Source of the DNA: Pogonophryne albipinna
Lineage: Eukaryota; Chordata; Actinopteri; Perciformes; Artedidraconidae
Assembly (NCBI GenBank): GCA_028583405.1
Contig: CM053251.1
Location: 8,088,102-8,152,101, forward strand
Direction of reading: 5' to 3'
DNA: 64,000 nt
Shown: one piece after another, positions 27,201-42,077 of the stretch
How the letters are laid out: the number at the start of each line of letters is the position of its first letter
How positions within the stretch are numbered: the first letter of the stretch is position 1
The notes under the pieces: model-generated
Databases searched by the model: none
Told to the model about the DNA's origin: nothing
What the model saw: only the letters and a program-made list of their open reading frames with translations
Made by a program: the position numbers and the translations under genes

Positions 27201-28638
27201 ACAATGATGAGGTACGTGGAAGGAAACATCTTAAGTAGCAGGATTACCATAATCCCACAACATGCTTCTAAAATCCATTCGTTTTAGTTTGTGTCGGAGT
27301 ATCAGGGAAATAATAAATGTCGGGTTCCCAAAGCGTGCATGATGGGAATCTTGGTACCAAAACCAAACTGTTCAGCAGAATATATTTGCCATGAGCATAC
27401 TCAGGTTTATTGGATCCCTTTGCTGGCAGCACTATTAGGGTTTTATATGTCATCTTTCTGGAGGTAGACTGTTCCTGTTTACTCTACCAATCACTTTAAC
27501 ATGTTCTCCTAGGTGCAGTATATGTTAATTGTAAGATGCTGAGGTGGAGGTTTTCTACTTGAAATCAATCATTTTCCAAAAATGAGTTATTCAAATGTGC
27601 TTGCTCTTAATGAACGTGATATCTATCATCTGTGGCTCATTAGGCTTCACATAAGCAGAGTCCATCATAGACCCTTATTCAGATAATTCATGTCCATAAA
27701 ACAGGGAGTGCATCATTATCTTTGCAGAATAGTTTTCTATACTCTGCAGCACACATGTTGTTCTCTTATGAATATACCTTGATAATTACCATAGTGGAAA
27801 ACTCAACCATTTATCAAAGAAATTACCTCAGCAGCAATGTTATAATTGCATATGCAGTAAGAATTATTTATCAAGGATATATTTTCAAACACAATAACTT
27901 TTGTTGAAAATGTTTGCACCTTCGTAGTCCACACTTTAATGATGAATATTTCAATTACATTAATTATTAAAGTGTTTAAGAGCAATTTATCGAGTTGACG
28001 ATACCTTTATTAAATATTCATTCGTAACTTTCTGCTTCTGTGTTTGTCCTAAGAACCATATTTAAATTCAAAACTGTATATTTCTTCTTAGCTAAAGCTG
28101 CTCTAATAGATATGAAATATCTCAAATGATTATGTTTATAAAGTTTTTCTCTTAATGCCCTCATCTGTAATTTTGCGACGCAGCAGGGATAGGTATTTTC
28201 AGCAAAACAAACTCTAAAAACCCACTTTACACAAAATTAACAGCGAGCTTGTAAACATGGAGCAGTTACAAGATAGAGGGCCAGATATTTCCCCTGCAGG
28301 TGCTTGAGGAGACCAAAACAGAATGGATGGTAAATATAGGACTGACATTCGCTGGGTATACAGACACACAACTCCATATGAATGCTAATGTTTCCCCGTG
28401 TTGACTTTACAAATGTGAAACTATTTGCTATTCCATTTTTTTACAATGTTATGTTTGCTAGTGTTAATCTTGTCAGCTATGTTGTCTTAAGTCTTAGCTC
28501 TTTGTGAAATATTCTTGTACATTTTTGTCATATTATGTCATCTTGTTTTCAGAGAGTCTAGACATTCAAATGGTTTGTCATGAAAACTGTACATCACTTT
28601 ATCAGCCAATAGTTTTAGCCAATTAAAACTGCTGACAA
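24203..28638. other. Noncoding sequence, nothing recognised
   Basis: About 4.4 kb of apparently unique sequence. A higher-complexity block at about 25980-26290 could be a conserved noncoding element, but that needs alignment. Frames at 24758-24976 (minus), 24789-25058 and 26013-26225 have no recognisable domain. Confidence 0.5.
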
Positions 28639-28642
28639 TTAA

Positions 28643-29026
28643 AGGTGGGGTAGGTAATTTTGGAGAAACCAGCTCGAGTGCGCTAGAATTTGAAAGTACA
28701 CAACCAAAAAAAATCTGCCCTTTCCTTCAGACTTCCTTACAGAGCCCCTCCTCCAACACACACGAACGCGCACATGACCAATGAGGGCACGAGATAAGTT
28801 TGTGCACAGATGGAAGGCTGACAGGCAGGTAGGCCATCCAGTTACTTTAGCCGGGCCGGCTCAGATGATTGGTCGTGCTTTTTACAGTACTACGGCTTCC
28901 ACAGATGACTTTTTTTTAATGTATTTATCGTCAAAGCATTTAATATATTCATTGCTATCGTGATGTTAAGAGCATTCCATGGAATATAACAAAAAGTGTT
29001 TCTGAAATAAATTACATACCCCACCT
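28643..29026. mobile_element. TTAA-flanked MITE of a third family, 384 bp
   Basis: The left end AGGTGGGGTAGGTAATTT and right end AAATTACATACCCCACCT are 18-base inverted repeats with two mismatches, flanked by TTAA at 28639-28642 and 29027-29030. The interior is GC-richer than its surroundings and carries a convergent CCAAT pair (28778-28782 and ATTGG at 28868-28872). It has no coding frame. The sequence is familiar to me as a common fish repeat but I cannot give its formal name. Confidence 0.82.
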
Positions 29027-29030
29027 TTAA

Positions 29031-30852
29031 ATCATCAGATTATAATATTTCAATTTCTATTCAAGCCATTCTGTCAACTTGTTCTTTTTACCAAGCCTTG
29101 TTGTTGTCTTTGTTAACTTTAACCTAAGTCAATTACTAATCGTAAATAAGGAGATTTAGGTGTTTCTTTTTACAAACTACACTTTACTCTTGCCTTTTGC
29201 TTAAACAATAGAGCATGTTGATCTAGTCACAGTGTTTATTGACATTAGTGCTGTCTAGTCATCATCTTGTTTCAGTCATGGTCCATGTTTGAAAAATATT
29301 GGTACCTACTGGTGATCTTTTATGGTTATTTAGCAGTTTTGTATTATGTCTACACTTTAGACAGACTAAGGCTGTTTTTCCCTGCTTTCAGTCTTCATAC
29401 AAAGCTAAGCGAAAGCTATTCTGCACCCACTACGACTCTCTACTTTCCTCTAGTTATACACGATAACTAAGGCCACACAGAGTTTATTAACTTTAAGAGG
29501 TGGGTAAAGTTTGTTCTCTGTACAAAAGGTGGGTCAAGAGAGTTGAGGTGGGTATATGCCCCCACAGCAACAACAGCCACCCAGCTCCTCTCACCTGATA
29601 CAGTGTGTATTGAAGGAGACACCAGAGAGCTGGTCAGGTTGTAAGTGCTTTGGTGTGTAGCGTGTGCCATGACCCCTGGCAGGGCCTATTAGAGGAAATG
29701 TCTCTGTGGTCTACATGCCTCCAACCGCTCTGGCAGCCACCGAGCAACATCAATTACACCCACTGCAGCTCCTGCCTATAGCTACACTAGTATATTGCCA
29801 TCACCACGGGGGTAATTGGTCCACTATATACTTCCAATTCCGAGCAAGTCGCTGCCTATTTTCCCAGTCAGTCAACATTGGTCCATGTTAAAATAGCTAT
29901 TATAGCCTGCAGCTTTGGGATGGGGTCCTGAGATTGAACAAAAAGTGGGAGGGGCAAGATACTGTACCAGCAGTGATCAAAGCTTGGAGAAATTGATGCA
30001 TCTGGGACTGATTTGAGTTTCGGCACATGAAAACCTTTTACCAGCAGCGACACACGCAGTACATTAAAGTAATAAAGAGTGTATTTTCTTTTCTTTGCCT
30101 TCTCCTCCGAGATGGATGTACATGCATGATGGTCTTGGTCCCCGCAGCGAATACAACTTAAATGTCCTCCTCTGCAGTGATGCACACATAAACTGTCCTG
30201 TAAATGAAAAGGTCACAGGTCAAAACCCTACAACAGTTTCTCTACCCACCAGGCCACTGCAGCCACTTAAAGTGACAGGGCCGCTCTCTAACAGACAGGA
30301 TGACAGCAGTAATTAACTCCATTTATTACATAGTTCAAGATAATGTAAATGTCTCATGTCATTTCTGTTTATGAGTCTTTAACTTGACTGATATTAGTCA
30401 TGACAGCAGAGTGCACACGCAAGCTCTAACACCACTGCCACTCACTTGAATGCATAATGCTGTACACACATGCAGCGAAATGAAGCACACTCGGATACAC
30501 TCTATTTTAATTCAATTAAATAAATCAAGCTTTATTTGGATCCAATTGTATTCAAACTGAATGTTTCCACCGCTTGTAAACAAAGTCAACAGACTGACAG
30601 CTTTTTGGTAACTGACACATACCATATACGAACAATACTGAATATTTATCAGCAAACTCAATGACACATACATGCACAAAAAAGCTCCAAACTGACATTC
30701 ATGCACAATTTAAAAACACAGTGTGTCCTCTGTGGATATGTGCCTCTGTATGCTCAGTGCCGATTGTGCAGAAGATGAAAGGTCAGTGGAGGTACATCCC
30801 GGCTCAAAGCGCTGTATGTGGTGCACATTCAAAAAGACAGGGAGTGCAAGAG

Positions 30853-30855
<3 letters not shown>
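29031..30855. other. Noncoding sequence with one decayed repeat
   Basis: Mostly unique sequence. Frames at 29706-29891 and 29868-30185 (minus) lack domains. The only repeat seen is the fragment at 29350. Confidence 0.45.
29350..29420 (+). repeat. Fragment of a common teleost repeat, class uncertain
   Basis: GGCTGTTTTTCCCTGCTTTC followed by AGTCTTCATACAAAGCTAAG resembles a fish repeat I remember with TGTTTCCCCCTG, CAGTCTTTATGCTAAGCTAA and then a block ending in GAGAGTGGTATC. The second half of that consensus is absent here but seems present at 42186. Confidence 0.4.
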
Positions 30856-30891
<36 letters not shown>

Positions 30892-30892
30892 A
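30856..30892 (+). repeat. (CA)n microsatellite
   Basis: About 18 perfect CA units followed by CTTCTCC. Confidence 0.95.
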
Positions 30893-31027
30893 CTTCTCCT
30901 CACACATAGAAAAAGACACCCCAGAAAGCAGATACTACACACAAACAGATGCAAAATATAAACAGAGAGCTGTATACCCTCATCGCACCAAAGAAATACA
31001 AAGACAGCGCATGCACAAACACATATG

Positions 31028-31073
31028 GACACACACACACACACAGACACACACACAGACACACACACACAGA
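31028..31073 (+). repeat. Interrupted (CA)n microsatellite
   Basis: CA runs broken twice by GA (ACACAGACACAC), about 46 bp. Confidence 0.93.
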
Positions 31074-34000
31074 GGCACCAGGCCCCCTGGCTGAGGCACT
31101 GGGGCCAATTAGGATGCCAAGCCCAATGCATCATGTGAGCCAGCTGTCTGCGGGCCGCCCTGATGTGGCTGTCCCCACTGCGCTCTGTAAGCCCTCTGGC
31201 TCCTGGGGGCCTGGACCAGATCTGACACACAGAGCCAATCTCTCCCTCACTGTTGCTCCAGAAACAGGAGGCATGTAACAAGCAACAGGTTAACCAACTG
31301 GCTCATGCAACAACTCCATTTCCCCATTTGTATCATTAATTTAGCATTTTCAAAAACTAAACCACAGTCATGATGATCATATCATAATCCTCACTGCAGT
31401 GGTGATGTTTTCAAAAACTTAAACCTCATCTCTCATGAATAATGTTGCTGCTTCCTGAGTAAAATCTCTTTCTTTGTCAGGACGGAAGAGCATAAGCATG
31501 TCAGAAATGTCTTGTTGGTGTTTTTCCCAACCATCTGTTGTTGTGAAATCTGAAATCTTTAGCTCTGTTTCTGCTGGATAAACAGCACCGACCCACCACC
31601 ATGCCAAGCATTTCATTTGCTTTTGGTAATTATATCACCCTAAAACATATCTCAAAACATATTGAAAGCATCACACCTATAATTAAAAAAATAGGGCCAA
31701 AAACAATGAGTACACAAAGACGATTTAGCTTAAAATATTTAGTTATACATCCCCAACTGACATTCATCAGAGAATAAATAGTACGTTTGATAGTGACTTC
31801 ATTTTCAAGCGACACGGAGTCCAGTAAAAGTGCTCAACCTTGATCATATGCTGGGTGGAAAAAGGGCTGAAGTCTCCCGGAGGACGGACTGAGGTTCTGA
31901 TGAGGATGAAGCAGAGAGAGAAACCAACCCACTGACAGGAAACAAGGGGAAAGGCTTTTTGATATCAGGGACAGTTGATATGAAAAATATTAAATATTAA
32001 AACATGGAAAACTCTTCATATTCCTTAAACCAGGGATTATTATGCCTCCAAGTTGATAATAATAAGAAAATGTGCTTTAAATGTGACATTAATTCAAACC
32101 ATTTTTAGAGGTCATGGAATGCATTAAGCAATATAAAAATGAGAAATGCAACATTTGGATTCAAACGGGCAAACTATGGTAGTATGCATGAGAACTGGCC
32201 TTTGGGATGGTATATTGGTCACATATATATACTGGCCAACAAATAGAGTATTTACTGGCATTGTTTAATGGTCAACATATTCCGAGACAAAATGAGTTGT
32301 GTGACGATGGAGTAATGTTTTGACAGAAATAGATTATGAACAGAAATGCCAACTGAAATGCAAGAAAGAGGACCGCAAGCCAAACAAGGACCTAAACATA
32401 CTGTATTTATTTCTTAACTACAGCTTTCTATACTTGTGTTAAACCTCTGAACTGAGTTAAATTGTATTCGAAACATCTCTATAAGGCCACCACAAAATTG
32501 TTAGGAATTTGAGACAAAGTAAAATGATTCTAACCAATTTAATATTGGTGGCAAATCCCACCTGTCAGCTACTCTAAGCAGGTTAAAACAAGAACAAAAA
32601 AGTATCTACAACTTATTAATCTGAACCTTGAATGAATGAATATTAGAAATGCAATACAGCGAGAAATGAGAGATCTATTTTGTTAATACAATCCACTTTG
32701 TTCATTATATTCCCACAAGAGAAAAGTCCTTGGACATCTGACAATGAATGTGGAGTTGCGATGATGCCACGCCGGGTTGCTTTGAGTGGATATGGGCACT
32801 GTTTCCTGTTAATAACTGTTAGCACTACTGGGAAATCTTTCGGGTGTTAAGGCACAGACTGTGAGCCAAGACAGTGCAGGCACCAATTATTTTTGTCATA
32901 GATTAAATAGATTTCTGTCCAAGATTTTTGGTTTTGTAGACATTTGTTCATTTAAGCAGATAATAATTGATTTCCTTTTTCTTATATGTTTTTAACAAGG
33001 AACAGTGTGTTTAAGAGCTTAGGCGACACAATCCCTCAGAGGGTCTATTTGTATTACAGGTTGTTCGTCTGAATTACATGGCTGTGTTTGTGACCCGAAA
33101 CGGATTTTCGTCAAGGTACAAGAGATGCAAGAGAGCATCGCAGACAAAACATGTTAGTTATTGTTGTTACAACACAAGTTCCTCTTCAGGGCAAACAGCA
33201 CAGAGGCCTGTTGCAGGGGATGATAATTGAATGAAATAGAGATTGGATTGGAAGCTGTCACTGCCAGATATATCGGCAGGTTGATGACTTGTCGCCTCGG
33301 GCCCCCGGGGTCCGACTGGTGAGAAAGAAACATGGTGTTTGGATGGCTCTGTGCTTCGCTTCTGCCTTTCAACCGTCCGGCTCTGAGCAATTGGATTATA
33401 ACTACATACGGACAATCATATTTTTATTCAGCACAAACACCCGTGAGCAATCCTTCTCCTCACAATCGCAGACACATAAATGGAGGCTTTCAGTTACAAG
33501 TACACACACACACACACAAACACACACATTCAAACTCACTCACTGAGCAAAAACAAAGGAGGGAATGGGAACCCTTTCAGTTTTAATTAGTCTTTGCTGC
33601 TGTGTTTTGGAGGCGGTGCAAGGGTCAACAGTAATTGGGTTGTTTTCATATTGAGGCATTCAGAGCAGAACGGAGGGATATGGGTCACAGCTAAATGATC
33701 CCACAATCCAACTGCCTGCTTTCCACCCTCGCTTCCTGCCCTCCTCCTCTTCTGCCACCTTCCCCCCATCCGCCCTGGCATCAGCGCCTCAAACTGGAAG
33801 GACTTTTGGATCCTGGCAGGCCTTGCAGCTGGAGAGGGGCCACGGACCCACCCTCTCAGCGCAGCTCCAAATCAGTTCTCACCAAGACCAAATGGAGGAA
33901 TCTGGAGAGCTGGGCCGTGCCATGAAAGAAAACAGGCTTCTGGGAACATGTCTGGGAAAATAGAAGGACGAGAGGACTCAGAATGAGGCGGAGGAATCAC

Positions 34001-37000
34001 AGTCCCTGCAAGAGGTGCCAGGATTTTCTTCACCAGCAGAACCGGGAGCGCCAAAGTGTGTCTTGCCAAGCCAAACTCAGAGAAGCTAGTTTAGGAACAG
34101 AGAGAGCGAGATGATACACATGGTAAGGCTGCGGAAATGATTCAGCGAGAGCACTGCTGTGGATAGACGCCATCCAGATGGTCAGCTCAGTGGCTTTCAA
34201 TAAATTATTTATTGACTTCTTTCATTTTGTGACGCCTGAAGCCTAAAACTTTATAGTTACTTAGTATTCATGGATCAAACTTGAAGAATGAGTATTCTTT
34301 GGAACACTTATTTGTGGCGATTGCATCACATTAATATGGAGTTAGCATAAATTACTCACAACTACATAATGAATGCGCATAGGCTTTCCAGGCAGTGAAG
34401 TGCCTTTTAAGAGGTAATACAATACAGAAGGACAATTGCAATGGAGTTTTCCAAGCTGATTGCACAAAGCAAGTTGGAGTGCTATCAAAATGATGTTGGA
34501 AGAACCACTTTCTGACAGACGCACATCGAGATGAAAAGGCCTTGAAGGACTCTGATATTGCAAGGCTGGTCATGATGAATTATAAAAACATGTCGCTGCT
34601 AGGTTAAGGTCTCTGCCGGGTGCCTCTCATATACAGCAGGTTATTAAAATGTTTCTCTTCATAAGTAGAAGTATTTATTTCTACGAATTATCATGGGAAG
34701 AGAGCTTATGTATAACAGGCTTTTATGTCCCCAGGCACTCAAACGTTATTCTATTTCCTGCAGCTAGCAAAACATACTTTTTTTGAACCCTTCCTGACAA
34801 CTCAAGAAATCTACGAGTAGTTTGTGTTGTCCAGTCCAAGGACAAGTGAAACAATATAATGACATAGACAATAAGACCACAACATACTCACAATAAAACA
34901 CATTGGAACACATCCAGACTAGGAAAGGAGTACTAAAACATAAAGTCAATACAATACTATAAGATCATTAAATAACAAAACCTGACCAAAAGGGATCAGG
35001 TTGTCTTGTGAAAGGGCAACAATTACACCAATAGGAAATGCTAGGGTAGAACAATTGTGTATTTCCACTTTAACTGGAATAAAACAAGTGTATATAGGCT
35101 CTTACATGAATAAAATAAAAACAAAATGACCAACAGTATCCCCCAAGTTTGACCTATACTGCAAAGTGTTAGCACATCATTAGATGGCTGCAATACTTTG
35201 AAAAAAGCCCTGCTAAGGACTGGCCCATTTATGGATGCTATTAATTGTTATATCATCGAACCATTTTCATAGATTTACTGGTGCATCACTCAACATATGC
35301 TGAATTTAATTCCAAGACAGAAATCAGTGTTAGCCACAGCACATCAGTCGTCCTTGCCATCTTGCAGCTGGAAAACACACATCAGTCCGTGCCAGGGATT
35401 TAACATCTTAACATCTTTCTACTTACTGGTCCTCCTCTCTAATTCAAAACCAAACTACCACCGCAATATCCTCACATCTCTCAACAGCCCTGGCAGTCCT
35501 TCTCCCGTCCGCTTTATTTCACTTCCAACATCCACATCAAATGATGTGGAATATTCTGTCTGCAGAAAGCCACCCATTGAAAGCCAGGTTGTGGCACGCC
35601 AGACTTCAGTTTCAAGGGGGAAAAGAGGAAAGCTAGCAATTTTTGCATTCTGCTGCAGCTCACGCTTTGAATCATCATTAGTGTGATTAATTTTCCCTCC
35701 AGTCCTACAATCCTCATTGGTGATTCCCTCTCCAACACTTTGGCCTCTCTCCACAAAAGTGACAAATGTGTTCCCATGGAAACAGACCTGTCACACCATT
35801 GTCACCGCTGCCCTGTCAAATGAAACCCAGCTCTGCCAGAGAGGAACCAGCTGGTGACCTGACTGATCTCACGTCAGTACAACAGGGTGACTTTTCACAA
35901 CCAAGTTGCTTTTAAACTGTGTTTGAGCTCTCGCTGTCATTGTTAGACACATGAACGCAACTGTTTCTTTTGGTCTCTGTGTCTCCCAGCCTCCCTTTCC
36001 CAGTTTTGTCTCTGTCTATCTTCCATCATACATCCCTTTTTTGCTTTCCCTCCTATTGTTTGTCTTCTACAAAGGCTCAGCACATCTCAGTTTGATCGCA
36101 CCAGCCAGTTGAAATACAGCTGCCTTAAGGGGAGAAAAAGTTTTTCTATCCTATTCGGTCAGGAAATTACTTTGCTCATATTGCTCCAAAAAGCTCTGAA
36201 AGTTCTAAGTGATCAGAAGGAAGTGGAGCGAGGTAGTGACACACAGATACATATTTCACTTTGCTGAAATTGTCTGACCCCACTGGGTTGAAAAAATAAT
36301 CCTCTTACAAGTGAGTCACAGTTGCAGCTACAAGTATTAATTAGGTGTAATTAACAAAGTGTATATACTGTACTGTTGTTCATACCTTTTACTTCATAAT
36401 ATTGTTTGGCTTTATTTCCTGCCCACAGCTCTTATGAACCTTATTTCCAGCAGTGGCAGCAAGCTGTTTTTAGCTTAATATATATAGTGAAGCATTTAGA
36501 GGCAGTTTATTAGCGTTTATTATATTACCCTTACCACTCGGTACTATCTGAGATCCAATCTGCACTCTTACCCCCAAGTGTGCATTTTAGTAGCACAACT
36601 GTCAGGACTGAGTTCTTGGAAGAGGACAACAGGACATTACTAGCTATTAACTATCTGCTGTTGAGTGTGTTTCCCTGCGGATATAGTTTTGTGTTACTTT
36701 TTACAGTATTTATAAAGGCCCTAAACCTTCATTTACATAAAAAAAGACATTGAAATCACACTTTTTACAATACATGATAACATGATGAAGTCGAAAATGT
36801 GTACATTTAGGATTTAAGTGGGGAAATATATCATCACACTGAACACAGTGCAAATCTAACAGGAGGTGTAATTACACACACAGTCACAAAAAACTGCAAA
36901 AAACTGAAGCTAATTGTTGTTCAGTGTTTAGTCGCTCAGAGACACATGTACACACAAAGGAACAAGTGTGTACGTTGCTAGCTACTGTAGCTGCCAGGCT

Positions 37001-40000
37001 AACATCTGTACAGACTATTAAATTGCTTGTGTGTTTATTTGCCACAAACAGCCAATTAACCATCTGTAAAGCAGTCAAATTCTTGTGATTAAGACCAGAC
37101 AAGAAGTTGCCTCACATTTGACCAGCCTAAGAATTTGATCTGAAAATATTTGAGGGAGCTTGCAGCACATGATGCTATAGAAACATTTCATTTTGTGTTT
37201 ACCCAGCCTGTGCACAAATGCTAACTAGGTTGTTTAAACACATACTTGGCTATAACGATGGCGTAATGATATCAGCAGCAGTAGCTTGGTTTCTAGACAG
37301 TTATATTGTGCAGTGGAGCCTATTAGCTTCAGGTAGGTGTATTATCTGACTTCCTCACAGCAATAGGCAACCTAAACACTAAAGAATGCCTGCATGATAT
37401 GAACACCTCATTTAATCTGCTTCTGTTTTAATCAGTCTTATTGTGCAGTGTCTGTAGGCATTTGATCTGTTGCTAACCGAGTCTACCCACAGCTCAGTGA
37501 ACACTCCCCTGATTAGACATGGCTCTCAACATACCATACGTGTCTCTGCTTTCACAAGGTGGGAGGAGGTGAATCAATAGTCTCTCAAACACCGTCTCTG
37601 GATTGTGGAAATAAAGTCTCCAGTGAGTTGTGTGTTTGTGGGTCAGGTGCCCTCCGTTGTGAAAATCCCTTTCCTTAAAATACAGTGAGATCTCGAGAAT
37701 ACAAAAACCAGCTTCACTTTCCATGTTAGCATTTTTTTCAAAGAGACAAATATTGATGATAGTATTACATAACACTTCCTCATCCTCACCCCAGCTCTCT
37801 GTTATCTTTTACTCTTTTCCCAAAACAGTTCATTAAAAAAGTACAAAAGAGGAAGACAGCAATTTCTTCAACTAAACCGAAGGATCCTGACATTGTTGAA
37901 ACCCCACTTTTTATTTTAATGCCTTTGCTGTATGCACTGGCTTACATCTGCTAGACTTCTGCTCCGCTCCGTGATGAATTGATGAGGAATATCTACTATG
38001 AATTATTAATGAGACATATTTCGAGGACTGTTCGTATCTGAGGTCATAAAGCTCAAGAAGCCGTTTAACATATAACCATGTGATACATTTAAATATGTCT
38101 TTGGATTCTGCTGCAGTATGCAAAGGAAATTGACTCCAGTGGCTGCAGAAATAGCCAATTCTGGTTGACGTACTTATCCGTTAGATGCATAAACTGGGAG
38201 AAAATTGCAAGGATGCAAGTTACACAACATACATGAATACTCTCCTGCATTTCTCATGGAGATGACTGGCTGAAGGTCAGAGTTTACACACTATTCTACA
38301 GCCCCCACACTACTTGGAAAAGATAGATGCACAATGAGGCTTCTTGACAGTGGTTATCAGAGCAACTGCTGCGGACTTGGCCACAAAGCGAGGACTCGGG
38401 ACATATTGCTTTGGTTAATGACTGGTGACACTTGCAAGATTTGTGATCTTTGAAGGTCGTGCCCCTGCTGAAGTAGCACAAGGAGGGGAATAAGTTGTGG
38501 GCTGATCCCTGCTGAAAGCTGCAGAAATGAACATCGTCGTGATTCATCTCTGTCTCATCGTCCCTGCAGCCGGGAGCTGCCATGGACGGCCGCTCTCTGT
38601 GACACTTTCTTCGCTGGCCAGTTCTCAGCCAGTGACAGCGGCCATGTGCTAAAATGTAGGCAAGTGTGGATGAAATTGAAGCACTCTGTCTTTCTCGCTA
38701 CAGCACAGACCAGTGTTTTCTAGTAAAGGGTAAGCCATAAAAGCAGTGTCTTGCCATTGCTGTTTATTACTGCTTTGGGCTGTTACCATCATTCCTTTGG
38801 GTAATAGTAATAATAGCAATTGTTAAAGGAAAAGCTGCTGATATTTCTAAATGTTTCTTAACGCCAACAAATCCCATGGAAACATTCAAACCTATGAGAT
38901 ACTAAGAGGTATTGTTGTAGCCAAGGTTTCCTCAGTGCCACTGCTTTCTGAAAATTGTAAAAAAAAACATTAATAAGCCACATCGCAGCACTATTTGTGA
39001 CATGTTCCTTTATTGCCATGAACACATGTATTGTTGTTCAGTTCGAGCCAATTGCCCGGACACCGTCTGTAAATAGTCACCAGAGTAATGCTGCCAAAAA
39101 TATTCCCAACAAATGCATTATTCATCATGCATTATTATAAGTATTGTTTGCTCAAGTGAAACTATAAAGTGTATTTTTGACCCATTTTTTAATATTTAAA
39201 GCTTTACTAGGAATAAACAGGCTTTGTAGAAGAGAAAAGTATTGAGAAACAAACCAACACTACAATGGGTTTCGTCTTTTAATGCAATTAAGAAAAATAA
39301 AAAATTACGCCAGCTTATAATCGTTTTAATCTGGGAGCGTGGCACTGCGAAAAGCACACACAGTCAGGTGATCGTACAGGTTTAACCCCCGGGTTAGCAA
39401 AATGAACAACTAAAACTTCAAAAGAGAACAAGGGAAATCGTGAAGTTACCACCCAAACTGTGTTTAACATCAAACAGCGACACACTGATTACATGTTGAC
39501 CTTCTTACCGTAGTTATGTGTGCACCTAGTTTACTTACACAATCAAGGATTATCACCAACACCTCAGGTTCACTCACTCTAGGTTTTACCTCCCAATAAA
39601 GTGGTTTAGATGGTCTGGATAAACTGTTTCCTGTTTCTGGCTCATTTTACAAGCCTCTGATTGTCCTATTGGCTTGGGTTTCTTGCCCCATCTGTCTTGT
39701 TACAATGTCACCATGTTCCCAGATCTCAGCAATTAATTACTTTGATCATTAGTACAGAGTTATTATAACTGATGACAAATAAGGCCACCACTACTTCATT
39801 AACACCAAATTGTAACAAACTATAATCATCAATTAATCCTTTTTTATATGACGGCATAGACTAGAAATCATATTCATTATGTGACATCCAGTATGTGTAG
39901 TATTACTTCCTCTATCTTTAACAATACTCACTCACCCTATGCATAATAAATGTATTAATATTCATGCTAGGATTTGGAGGAATTAACCATGGTGGATTTA

Positions 40001-42077
40001 AACACCCTCATCTCATGTGTACTTTGTCTTCATTAACCCAAAGATCAATATGTCATTAGCTCAATTAAGGCAGACATTGATGATATTGAGCCCGTCATTG
40101 TATTGGTTCCGAGTCACTTCATCCCACCCTTAACCCCGTGGTAGGCCATTCACACAGCGAATCCCCCTTCCTATCTCCTACTGTCCTGTGTATTGCCTTC
40201 TGCAAGACAATTTTCATAATAGTGTTTGTGGAGTAAACAGAGCTTGTTATGATTGTGTGTGCAAAGCTCATGCACATGCCCCTCGGGTGAGGGGGTTAGC
40301 TAATAGAGGCAAAAGGAATACCAAAATACCATGTAAAAAGGCTGTTACTGTGCACGCCAACACAGCTACAGCCTGAAAAATGAGGTCTGGTTAATTGTAT
40401 AACTATGCTGATGAATCGGAGCAGTTCATGTTTCCCCAGTCTAACTAAATGTTCCACCAGCACATTGATGTAATGCTAATTCAGAGCCAGAAAGACATGT
40501 TTTGTTATGAAAGCAATTCGCAATGGACACACAGAGAAAAGGAAATTCAAGGTCTTAAGTCAGGAAGATGGTCTTGAGAGCATTGTAAAGACGTCTTAAG
40601 AAAATAAAGTAACATCTTAATAACGTTCACAATCGAGGCTGTTAAAAGTTTTCTTTCATTACCGCCTTTTGTATTCCAAAGGTTTTTTTTCTCAATTTCT
40701 TCAATGTAGCGCCGTCTCAGTTAACGACCACAAAGAACCATTTTCAAAGGGGCTTTACATTACTCCATTACATTTTTCAATTTCACCATACACAGGCAGA
40801 GACAGATGTAGCATAACAGAAGTGTAGACTGGTGCTTCTCTTGAAATAGTAGCTTTAAATCCTCTGTGCTCGTGCAAGTACATTCTTGAAGCTGCTCTTG
40901 GTCTGAGGGTAGGCGGGCAGAAATTATTCAGACCCGTATCCTCGTCACCCCAGCTGTTTCCAGCTCAGAGCCGAGAGGACCAGGTGTCACCAAGCTGTGT
41001 TTAATAGGATCTCCTGAAGCCTCTTAATATTCCATGACTCCGGAGCTGTGTCCCACTTTCTGGATGATATTACTCCTCATATATTTTGCCTCTTGGGTTT
41101 GCCTCCATTATATGTCATCAACCAGCTAGTCAGTTGCACTAAACTGTCACATTGTCTGCTTCTTATTTGCTATAATTACACTGCAGTTTATTACCAAGGG
41201 GTTCCACTTTTTACAGAGCAAGTTGAGGAATATGTCTCTGTAATGCGCGTTAAAGCAGAGAGGTCAGGTGTCTGCATCAATAAAACAACAGCATTTTTAA
41301 ACACTTATTTAGCTCTGTTTAACAGGGAATGATTCAGTAAGCACTGTATGTTTTAAATATATTTAATTAAAGGTCTAACACTTTTCAAGGCAAACACTTG
41401 CGCCCGCTGACCTGCTTTTCATGCTTCATTTGAAAATACAAGCAAGGAGAGAGAGACCGTACCTGACTGCAATACATAAACAACAACAAAAGATGGACGT
41501 GTCATTCCCGGGGCAGGACCTTAAGAGACTCCAAAACACACAAAGACACATGGCTGCCCGGCTCATGACCTGCTCAGACAGCCTGGCACATCAAAACGTC
41601 TGCCGATTGTATGGTCAGCTGCTCGTCATTACAAAGCCTCTTGACAGCTTTTGTCTTTATTTAGTCGTGTCACCTAGCTGGCTCTGGGTCAGCTAAAGGG
41701 CTTATTTCTTTACTTAGGTTGCCGCAGCTTGCATCCCTGGAGAGACAAAGGCCGTCGTAGACTTTCTGTCTTCATCACTCCGCAGGCTGCCTGCTGTGTC
41801 CGGAGCTTTGTTTGGTGTTTGTGGTGTTGAGATAAAGATCAAAGTTTTTGCTGTGGTTAAATTTAGATGTTCGCATTGGCTGGGCTTTATTAAAAGTGCT
41901 TCACAAGACCAGAGTGGACACTACAAAGAAATCAAATATCTTCAGAATGCACAAATGTAAATTGTGATCATAATCGGTACTATTTGGATGTCTAAAATAG
42001 ATTTCATATTTAATATTTTGGCCCATATATACATTAAGGAAAAGTTTTGAGTTGAGAACAAACACTCATTTAGAAAT
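31074..42077. other. About 11 kb of unique-looking noncoding sequence
   Basis: No transposon end, gene or RNA was recognised apart from the CA run at 33501. GC-richer blocks at about 31080-31280, 33150-34080, 35290-35880 and 38290-38640 have short open frames on both strands but no domain, so I do not call exons. Such blocks in a desert next to a gene are the usual form of conserved regulatory elements, which is an inference only. Confidence 0.5.
33501..33528 (+). repeat. Short interrupted (CA)n run
   Basis: ACACACACACACACACAAAC then ACACAC, about 28 bp. Confidence 0.9.
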
